Both the position numbers and the translations under genes were made by a program. This document shows positions 9,465-16,502 of a stretch of 16,502 bases of DNA, one piece after another. Source of the DNA: Irineochytrium annulatum (lineage: Eukaryota; Chytridiomycota; Chytridiomycetes; Chytridiales; Chytridiaceae); NCBI GenBank assembly GCA_027600665.1, contig JADGJL010000643.1, positions 1 to 16,502 on the forward strand, in the 5' to 3' direction. Under the pieces are notes generated by a model. The model made no database searches. It was not told where the DNA came from and saw nothing but the letters and a program-made list of their open reading frames with translations. Position 1 is the first letter of the stretch; every line of letters begins with the position of its first letter.

Positions 9465-11003
9465 TCAAAGAGCCTTCAACTCGTCCACGCTCGCAATGTA
9501 CTTGGGCGTTTTGATCGTCTTGCCCTTGAGACCCTCCAGGCCCTCCCCGTCATACGTGACGAGCGGGCTGATCTCCAGCTCCTCGCCCGTGACCGTCGCG
9601 CCAGCCTTCCGGGCGAACCTAACCGTCTGTGCCAGGATAGCGGCCCTGCTCGTCTCGGGCGAGTCCCCGTCCTTCGACCCCGGCGCGTTCTTGAGGGGCG
9701 AGAAATCCTCGTTCCTGGGCGCCTCGAGCACGGCCATCCTCTCCGTGAACGGGAAGACGTCAAAGATAAACAACTCGAGCTTGATGCCGTTCGCCTTGTC
9801 CGGGCTGACCTGCTGTCCCGAGGCAAGGTCGACGTGCTTAATCTTCTTCTTGGCGATGTGGTACTCAAGCTTAGGCTCAAAGTCGGCCGCGCGCTTGAGG
9901 AAGGCCGTCGTGTAGAAGTGGTTGGCAATGTTAGCGGCCTTGTAGGCGAGCTCGCCCGTGGAGGGGTCGGTCTGCTCGGCGATAGACTTGTCGATCTCGG
10001 AGTACTCGACCACGCCAAACTTGCCGTTCCGGAGGCAGATCACGCCGACGGGCTCGTGCGGGGAGGCCTTCGGGACGGCCTTTGCGCCGCAATCGGCGTT
10101 CTTCTCGACGCAATAGCCGATGAAGACGGGATCGGCGACCTTGACAAGGCTTAATATACGCAACAAGGATCAGCAACCATTTTTCAACGTAAGAGAATCA
10201 TACCTAAGCCAGTCAATTGATAGAACTCACCAATTATCAACGCAGTATGCATGGACCATGGGAATGCCCCTTTTCTCTAGATCGTCCAACACGCCCTCCT
10301 TCCTCAACGCCGCGTAGATTCCACCATTCCCATCGGGTGCATTCGCCAACGAGCTCTTGGTCTCCAAGAAGATCTTCCCGTCGTTCGTGAATGCCGGAAG
10401 GACACCCTGCTCGAAGAACACGACGTTTTCAGCCTTCATCCCAAAGTAGTTGTTCTCCTTGAAGAACTGCTCCGTAGGCTTCCTCGTCGGGCCCGAGGTC
10501 ATCACGTACCAAGGGATGACGACGCCCTTAGGGCCGACCTTGCCCGCGTGCTCCTTGGCCGCGACGACCTGCAGCCGCTGGATGCGCTCGGCCTGGAGCT
10601 GAAACAGGCTCTTGTGGGACGGCAGGCCGATGTCGTAACATCCTTTGGGTGCTGACGAGCCCAGGCGCGTGCCCTGCCCACCGGCGAGGAGGATGACGCC
10701 AACTTTCCCGGCGGCGATCATCTCAAGGCCCTTGGAGCGCCATCCGGCGACCTTGGACGGATCGGCCGAGATGACGGAGTCGAAGGAGGACTTGGGCAGG
10801 GGCGAGAGGGAGGAGACGTTGGCAGCCGAGGGCGGTGCCGAGGTCGCGACCTTGAAGATGTTGTTGACCCGCGCGACGTCGATCGCGCGGAGGTTCGAAA
10901 GGAGCTCGTCACGCTGGGCCTGGTCGAGCGAGTCCCAGAATTGGAAGACGTGGCCCTGGCCAGCCTGCGTGAACTTGGCCCGGATCTCGTCGGCGGAGGA
11001 CAT
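9465..11003 (-). CDS. UAP1: UDP-N-acetylglucosamine pyrophosphorylase (two exons)
   Basis: Exon 1 is 11003-10231, intron 10230-10150 (81 nt, GTGAGT donor, ATTAAG acceptor), exon 2 is 10149-9465 ending in TGA; 485 aa, the usual length for eukaryotic UAP1/QRI1. The enzyme makes UDP-GlcNAc from GlcNAc-1-phosphate and UTP in the cytosol. UDP-GlcNAc feeds chitin synthase, N-glycosylation and GPI-anchor synthesis. The nucleotide-binding signature LAGGQGTRLG is at residues 106-115, followed by PKGCYDIGLPS. Other family blocks are VIPWYVMTSGPT, NGGIYAAL, YCVDNCLVKVADPVFIGYC (rebuilt across the splice), GVVEYSEI, NIANHFYTTAFL, GIKLELFIFDVFPF and EDFSPLKNAPGS. The protein appears full-length with all these blocks intact. 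The first ATG of the frame fits the family's N-terminus. Confidence 0.95.
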
Positions 11004-11352
11004 GATGAATTCAAGGGTGTATGATTTTTCGATTTTGATTTCAGAGTCGCCGCACAGCAGTAAATCCTAACGTTAATTCAGGTAGCGGCGATGGGAGAAT
11101 ACGTCGATTTTACATGTGCTAATGTCACTGGGGTCGAGCTACTGTTTAAAGAGTGACGAATGAGGGCAGGATGACACAGGCGAGTGCAAGGAGGGCGAAA
11201 AAAAAAAAAGAACACCTTATACAGACATGGTCAACGCAAAGTGCAAGTAAACGATCCAAAAATGACCTATAAGCTACATGATAAACATAAATACAACACA
11301 TGGCGCGACATAGAAAAAACGACGGTGTGTAGGAGTTCCTAACAAGCAACGA
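11004..11352. other. Spacer: UAP1 promoter and 3' flank of the GH3 gene
   Basis: No coding region is supported here. An A12 tract lies at 11198-11209 (T12 on the minus, transcribed strand). The segment 11004-11150 is the probable UAP1 promoter and leader, and 11200-11352 is the AT-rich 3' flank of the beta-glucosidase gene. No clear TATA box was identified. Confidence 0.5.
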
Positions 11353-14050
11353 TCACGACAAGTTGAACGATGCAAACGCCCGCAGGTCAGCGCTCGAGGC
11401 GCCCACCTTGATGTGATACGTTCCCTTAACGACACCCCACCTCTCCGACCCATCCGTCGCATTCCTCCCATCCCACGTCAGCGCCCCCGCGGGTCCAACC
11501 GACCCTTTTACTCCCCAAACCCTCAGCTCCCTGAGCCCTAGCGCGAAACTCGCGTCAACGCTCTGGCCTTTCGGCACGAACACGCGCTCGAATCCCTTCA
11601 GAAGCTTCGGCGGCTCGGCGGCCTCCTCCGGGAACGAAACATATAGTTGCACGACCTCGTGCCCGCCAACAGCGCCAGTGTTCGCGACGGTCACGCTGCA
11701 GCCTACGACACCGGCACTGGACAGGACGTCGTCTGCCTTCAAAGAGGTGACGTTCAATCGGACGGTGTCATTGTACGTGAAGTTCGTGTACGACAAGCCG
11801 TGCCCAAACGCGAACAGTGGCTTAATCCCGTTCTTCTCGGCGTGGAAGTAATCGATGAACAGGCCCTCCAAATACTCGATGGCCGGGCTCGAGAACAAGC
11901 CCGCAGTGTAGAGCACGTCGGCCGGGTAGTCGGAGCGGGAGGCGTGGATGGTGTAAGGGAGGCGGCCAGACGGGTTGGATTCGCCAAAGAGGACGGACGC
12001 GATCGCGTTGCCGGTCTCTTGGCCGGGAAGACCAGCCATAATGACTGCCGCGACGTTCGGGTTTGAGAGCCAGGGCATCTCCACGGGGCCGACGGCGTGG
12101 ATGACGACGATGGTGCGCTTGTTGGCGGCCGCGACGGCGTTGATCTGATCATATGGTCAGAGAAACTACGGGCAACACTTATATCAAAGAAAGCGAAAGG
12201 TTACCAAGTCGTCGCCATAATGCCATAGCTTCAGATCGTTCCGATCCCCGGCATTAAGCTCAACCGTCAAGTATCCCTCTCCAGAATCAGCATTGACAAA
12301 AACAACGGCCACGTCCGAGCTATGCGCCAGATTCGCACACCCCTGCGTATCAAGGTTGTTCAAGTTCGACACCACGCTCACGGACGGGTGTCCATTCTTC
12401 TTCAACCAGTCCTCAATTCCCTGCAGCGGCGTGATCAAATATGGGAGCTCCGTCGTGCCAGACCCCCATCCAACGACCAACGTGCCGTCGTCGGACCCCC
12501 TGTCGGCCGCGTCGTTCATGTTCGGCGGCGGTCCCGCGTCCTCGCCCAGCACGGCGAGCGACATCAACGTTGACGCGTTCAAGGGCAGGATACCGTCGTT
12601 CTTCAGCAAAACCGAGCTGGCGATCCCGACAGCTCTGACGTGGTCCCTGCTGGCCTCGTTCGGCACCTCGCCGTCAATCGGTCGGGGCGGCCTCTTCGAC
12701 CACGAATCCTGGGTCGTCTTCGGAAAGTTCTTATCCTGCCCCATCATGTAGTACGCCGCCAGGACGCGCGTGACCATGTCGTCGAGCCTCGCCTTTGGCA
12801 CGTAGCCCTTCTGCACGCTCGTCACAAGGGCCTGGCCAAAATAACTGTCCTTCGTGAGGACGTTTTTCGAACCGGGCATCATCATATCGGTCGAGAATGC
12901 GGTGCCGATGGTATCGTGCGCGGCCCACCAGTCCGTCATGACGAGGCCACGGAAATTGACGTCGGGGCCTTTGAGAACGTAGTTGATGAGATCTGATTGC
13001 TCGCACGCGTAGTAGCCATTAAGCTTGTTGTAGGAGCACATGATCGCTCCGACGCCTTCCCTCACGCATGCCTATGTATAAATCGACGTTAATGATCTAG
13101 TCAGCCTATATACATGTTCAGGGACCAACCTCGAAAGGCGCGAAATAAAGCTCCATCATGGTTCTCATGTCCAGCTTCGAATCCACGAAGTCCCTAAAGT
13201 GCTCCTGCTCGTTCGCAATCAAGTGTTTCGCCGTCGCGATAACACCCTGGCTCTGAATGCCGCGCACCTGCAGCGACGCCGATGTCGCAGCGAGATACGG
13301 ATCCGCACCTTGGCCCTCCCAATTTCTCCCCGCCGCCGGCGCCCGATACATATTCATCATGGGCCCCAGAAACACGTTGATCCCATAATGCCGAAACTCT
13401 GCCCCCATCAACGACCCATGCTGCAGCATCAACCCCTTGTCCCAAGTAGACGCGACGTTCACGGATGCTGGGAAAGCAGTAGCGTTCGTGTTGTACCTCA
13501 CGCCAGCAGGGCCGTCCTGCAGACACAGGCCGTTAAAGTCCGTCCCCTTTATGCCACGGATGTTCCCCACACAAGGTCCCTTCTGCCACCCGACGCCCGT
13601 GACGGCGTCCACCTTGTCCTGCAGCGACATCTTCGTGAGCGTAGCCTTAGCCCGTTGAGTCGCGTTGTACCACGGATGCGAAGGCGACAGCGGTGCGGGC
13701 GGCTTCCACGGCAGCAGGGGCGAGTCGTGGCCGTGGCCGACAATCCAGAGGGCAATGAAGACGGCCGTCACCAGGAGGGCGGTCAAAAGGTAGTTCAGGG
13801 GTTTGCATCGGGCGATGTGGCTCCAACATGCGCGGCCCGAGCATCCAGCTCCGCGGGCGACCTTGCCAAGCTTTGCATCGTCGTCGACATCGCCATCGTC
13901 ACCGGGCGTGTCGGGGTTGGGAATTACGACGACGGCCGGCTTCGCAGCGGAAAGGAAGGCGTCGTCCGAAGAACCCATGGCGGCCGGCTGGCGTGGACGG
14001 CGCTCAGGCGAGCCAGGGCAGGAGGTGGGCAGGCTGGAATACAAGGCCAT
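11353..14050 (-). CDS. Glycoside hydrolase family 3 beta-glucosidase with type II membrane anchor (three exons)
   Basis: Exons 14050-13130, 13071-12205 and 12144-11353 join in frame (introns 13129-13072 and 12204-12145, both phase 0) to give 859 aa. Family 3 enzymes release glucose from beta-linked glucosides by a retaining mechanism. Order of parts: an 85-residue Pro/Asp-rich cytosolic tail, a membrane span at about 86-105 (YLLTALLVTAVFIALWIVG), the GH3 N-terminal barrel, the GH3 C-terminal sandwich and a fibronectin-III-like domain (VTVANTGAVGGHEVVQLYV). Substrate-site motifs are DGPAGVR and AKHLIANEQEH. The nucleophile is Asp354 in VMTDWWAAHDT, and the likely acid/base is Glu572 in NADSGEGY. 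FGHGLSYTNF marks the C-terminal domain. There is no cleavable signal peptide, so the enzyme is probably tethered with its catalytic part facing the wall or a lumen. Likely roles are cellobiose hydrolysis or wall glucan turnover; the exact substrate cannot be read from sequence. Confidence 0.93.
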
Positions 14051-14493
14051 TTTCCTTTCAGATTTGACGATCGCTCCAGCTGCTTACCTCAGCTCACCGA
14101 ACGCTCACACGACGCGGTGGACTTCACTCCAGGCCGCTATATCAAATGGTGCGCACAGCGTTGGGGGCTAACCTCCGAGCGAGTCGGGAAGCGCACGACG
14201 GTTCAGCATAGTTCGCGATTTATTCTTGGACGACTCGCTTCGCAGACATACAATCGCAGCAGTCGTCCGTGATATTGATATTGGTCGTTGGCTTGAATGT
14301 GAATGCAGAGCCTTGACATAGGAAATTGCACAGATGTTTGCCGTCCGGGCACCTTTCGTTAAATCAGAGGTTCTCAAATCTTTCAGCAGCCCTGCACGTA
14401 ATTGAAATGACCATCCGCAACTGCTCCCCAGTTTAGAACATGAGGAAGACGGGAAGCGTGAGCTCATGGATGACTAAAAAGGGTTCGATGTGA

Positions 14494-14693
14494 TTTGCGG
14501 GGGATGAAAAGGTGCGGGATGAGCTCGAGGCATTTGCGGGACAAAGGGAGTGGTGGGATCGGGCCGCGACGACCGCGTTGTATTTGTCAATGAGGCTCTA
14601 CTTGAGGGCGAGGATTCGATGATGATCAACGACATTGGACTAGCAAGTGGAATCACGTACAACGGCGACACCTGCAAGATGGGCCTTATATAA
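14494..14693 (+). pseudogene. Possible gene remnant: two overlapping plus-strand frames with protein-like text
   Basis: Frame one (14494-14622, ends TGA) reads DEKVRDELEAFAGQREWWDR and on to SMRLYLRARIR. Frame two (14523-14693, ends TAA) reads GVVGSGRDDRVVFVNEALLE and on to MINDIGLASGITYNG. Both show codon patterns typical of coding DNA, with purine-first codons, and neither has a good ATG or splice context. They could be parts of one former gene now broken by a frameshift, or a terminal exon of an unrecognised gene, or chance. A weak spliced model (ATG 14440, donor near 14458, acceptor AAAG at 14547) would give only about 55 aa. No homology was recognised, so confidence is low. Confidence 0.18.
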
Positions 14694-14733
14694 ATACTAA
14701 GTCTCCACAGTGTTAATGATTGCAGCTCAAAGT

Positions 14734-14739
14734 TTTATT
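14734..14739 (-). promoter_or_regulatory. Candidate poly(A) signal of LSM2
   Basis: The hexamer AATAAA reads on the minus strand at 14739-14734, downstream of the LSM2 stop at 14890. Position and orientation fit, but a single hexamer in AT-rich DNA is weak evidence. Confidence 0.35.
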
Positions 14740-14889
14740 CAGCTTGTGTTGCTATCCATTACTAAAAACGCGCCCGATGTATGATATGATGGGAGCCCTG
14801 ATCTTCCTAGACCCTTTAGCTACCTCCTCGAGCTGACGAGACGACGCGAAGTAGGTTCCCTATCCCCCGAGATTGTGTGGTTTTCCCGC

Positions 14890-15529
14890 TCACGCTTGAG
14901 CCTCACGCCGAGTCGCATCCTGGAGCAAGGCGGTGTCGACGGCGGCAGAGGGTAGCTGAACGTACCGGACGACGGAGCCGCGGATAAAGCAGTTCTTCAC
15001 GCTGATCTGAGAGGGAACAAAGCGGTTGCATCAGTTGTGTGGATTCATAAAACGCATAAAAACAGATGCGACAACAAGCGAAAGTCTCGCCAAGAGGTTG
15101 AATGGATTTGCCCACAACGCTTCTGGTAATCAAACCCACCATGTGCGGGAAGCTGGCCTCATTTTCCACCTTGATGTCGTCCAGCTTAATGTTAAGAAAC
15201 TGGTCGACCGAAACAAGCGTGCCCCGAATGGCCAGGTCGTTCTTGAGCTCCACTGTCACCGGCTGCCCGACCAGGGTCTTGAAAAAGGAATAAAACAGCT
15301 GGAATTCCGGCAAGACACGCCGAAGCAAGAATTAAAATAAGACCAGGACAACGATGCGAAGCCCGTCGTTCAATCGACGGTCTCCCAAACGAGCGAAATC
15401 CACGGAAGCGTTTAACAACTCCCCATGGGACAACGTCGCGAAGCTTCGGCCTGGCGGGATTCGTCCAGGATCACCGCGCACGGCATGGCTCGATTTTATG
15501 TCCTCCCGCAGAATTGAGCAACGTACCAT
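14890..15529 (-). CDS. LSM2: U6 snRNA-associated Sm-like protein LSM2 (three exons; first exon codes only the ATG)
   Basis: Exon 1 contributes just ATG at 15529-15527, followed at once by a strong donor GTACGT. Intron 1 is 15526-15299 (228 nt), exon 2 is 15298-15140 (53 codons), intron 2 is 15139-15007 (133 nt, GTGGGT donor, CTCAG acceptor), and exon 3 is 15006-14890 with TGA; 92 aa against ~95 in animals. The product begins MLFYSFFKTLVGQPVTVELK and has the Sm1 block (DLAIRGTLVSVDQFLNIKLD) and the Sm2 block (NCFIRGSVVRYVQLP). LSM2 is a subunit of the Lsm2-8 ring, which binds the U6 snRNA 3' end in the nucleus. It is also in the Lsm1-7 ring, which with Pat1 promotes decapping of deadenylated mRNA in the cytoplasm. 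The start was chosen because the family begins M-L-F-Y; reading back through the acceptor gives an unrelated extension. Both joins are phase 0. Confidence 0.95.
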
Positions 15530-16410
15530 CCAGTTCCCCAGTTCAGGTTCTGGCGAATGCTGACGACAATTCGGAACTTTGACTTCTCATTCAAAGTCTA
15601 AATGAGCTCCTTGAAAAATCAACTCTTACTGGCGCGATTCGACAAGGGTCGAAAAGCAAGGGAAAACCAATAAAGAAATTGCACAAAATAAAGCACCTGT
15701 TTCCAATAATTCTATTTTTGCGAGGGCTACGTTGCGCCGCTGACATTGTGCAGTTTAGTGGCTACCAATAGTACAGCTGGCTCGCTATCGACCACTTTAT
15801 CCACCTCCATGCTAAGGTAGGCCAAAGATAAAACACCAAAATAATGGAGGAACAAGGGCGCCTCTTCCGAAAAGGAATGGGCCTACCCCGCGTAGCTAAC
15901 GGGGGAAGTGGTCAGCTTTGTTCCGAATGGGGTTGAGAGAGGCGGTAGGGTTGGCAGGGAGCTCACGCAGGAGGGACACCAGTGGTTGTTGTTAGAAAGC
16001 GGCGGTATCCACTTAGAATCTGTTAGAAAGCGGCGGGGTATCCAAGTAGAATCCGTGGGGAAGGAATCATCGAAGCAGTAATATACCCTGTTGCAGTCGA
16101 AGACGGGATACCTCCCTTATTCACATATCACAGTCCCGTAGTCGTAATAGAACTAGGAATGAAAGCAGAATAATGACTTCCTTCGATTATAGTTTTCCCA
16201 CGTCAGTGCAGCCATGTGCGATATCAAAAAAATAGAAACAATCAAATCAAAAAAGAAAATGAAACAAACAAATAAAAAAAATAGGGACATCATCGAAACC
16301 CATGGTGCTTCAACACCTCTCTAATAAGCAAAACAACGCTCCAGGAGAATTCAAAATGTTATAAAGCAAAAAAAAGTTCTATTTCTTCTAGCAACAATCA
16401 ACCCAACAAC
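15530..16410. other. AT-rich spacer upstream of LSM2
   Basis: The first few hundred bases should hold the LSM2 promoter and leader. No open frame of protein-like text was found. The spacer contains the tandem repeat at 15990-16053 and, at about 16225-16290, a strongly A-rich plus-strand tract. No tRNA-like cloverleaf and no transposon ends were recognised. Confidence 0.5.
15990..16053. repeat. Two-copy tandem direct repeat, 31 and 33 bp
   Basis: Copy 1 (15990-16020) and copy 2 (16021-16053) both start tgttagaaagcggcgg and end tagaatc. They are directly adjacent. Copy 2 has two extra G residues after the shared start and two substitutions (cactta versus caagta). The low divergence points to a recent local duplication, or to a conserved double site in the spacer. 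Confidence 0.85.
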
Positions 16411-16502
16411 TCATATCCGCCCTCCGACCCTCCTCTTCCTCTCGGCCGGCCCAATCGTCTTCCTCCTCCCCAGCTCCGCTCCCGCAAGCGCCATGCCCAC
16501 GG
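16411..16502 (-). CDS. Possible C-terminal end of a minus-strand gene cut by the window edge
   Basis: On the minus strand a frame is open from the window edge to TGA at 16413-16411. It encodes about 30 residues that are basic and Gly/Ala-rich, including ELGRRKTIGPAERKRRVGGR near the C-terminus. GC content rises sharply here compared with the AT-rich spacer to the left, which suggests a gene boundary. The other two minus frames and one plus frame are also open over much of this short stretch, so strand and frame are not certain. No family was recognised. Confidence 0.3.
   Translation of the reverse strand, partial: VGMALAGAELGRRKTIGPAERKRRVGGRI

Larger units (their letters stand above)
14051..14889. 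other. Spacer between GH3 promoter and LSM2 3' end, with protein-like broken frames on the plus strand
   Basis: The left part is the probable promoter of the minus-strand beta-glucosidase gene. On the minus strand an AATAAA at 14739-14734, about 150 nt past the LSM2 stop, is a plausible LSM2 poly(A) signal. On the plus strand two overlapping short frames at 14494-14622 and 14523-14693 read as protein-like but have no credible start; they are listed separately. A TATA-like ccttatataaat lies at 14685-14696. Confidence 0.5.

Noticed and set aside
9429..10154. 241-aa plus-strand frame over UAP1 exon 2
   Set aside because: Antisense of an unmistakable UAP1 exon; Leu/Val/Arg/Asp-rich text is the complement of its codons.
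13199..14272. 357-aa plus-strand frame over the GH3 first exon
   Set aside because: Antisense shadow of the GH3 catalytic domain; Arg/His-rich with no domain.
14168..14467. 99-aa minus-strand frame upstream of the GH3 gene
   Set aside because: No coding-type codon pattern, Ser-rich text, non-ATG context, and it lies in the expected promoter.
15299..15328. N-terminal extension of LSM2 (MLRRVLPEFQ before LFYSFF)
   Set aside because: This reads through the intron acceptor ttccag; the family starts M-L-F-Y, and an ATG with a perfect donor exists at 15529-15521.

Overview
The window is nuclear DNA of an intron-bearing eukaryote, most likely a fungus. GC-rich, compact genes carry short GT-AG introns (mostly 45-130 nt) and are separated by AT-rich spacers. 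The gene set fits a fungus: Atg8, a UDP-GlcNAc pyrophosphorylase supplying chitin precursor, a membrane-anchored GH3 beta-glucosidase, LSM2 and CCCH zinc-finger proteins. The lineage cannot be fixed from sequence reading alone; an early-diverging, zoosporic type of fungus is possible but is inference. No transposon, tRNA, rRNA or CRISPR array was recognised.

Layout, left to right. 1-294 (+): C-terminal end of an unidentified Ser/Gly-rich protein cut by the window edge. 702-1017 (-): a probable 90-aa two-exon gene with a basic, acid-free N-terminus and one C-terminal membrane segment, divergent from the next gene. 1247-2127 (+): ATG8 in six exons, reconstructed completely. 2830-4558 (-): triple-CCCH zinc-finger protein with a SAM-like segment; its first exon is uncertain. 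4946-7971 (-): a large disordered Pro/Ser/Asp-rich protein, unrecognised. 8099-9106 (-): an unrecognised 313-aa protein with a duplicated IYG...SIALS motif, acidic runs, a coiled coil and a helical C-terminal domain. 9465-11003 (-): UDP-N-acetylglucosamine pyrophosphorylase, two exons. 11353-14050 (-): GH3 beta-glucosidase with a type II membrane anchor, three exons. 14890-15529 (-): LSM2, three exons, the first contributing only the ATG. The last ~880 nt before 16411 are AT-rich with a 31/33-bp tandem repeat; a possible gene end lies at the right edge.

Most genes are on the minus strand, in tandem with 100-840 nt spacers, each with its own promoter; this is ordinary eukaryotic packing and not an operon. 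The genes serve different housekeeping processes: autophagy, mRNA metabolism, wall precursor synthesis and glucoside hydrolysis. I found no convincing new multi-gene system. The most interesting items are the two unrecognised proteins, the small divergent gene, the ATG-only exon of LSM2, and a protein-like but broken reading frame at 14494-14693.
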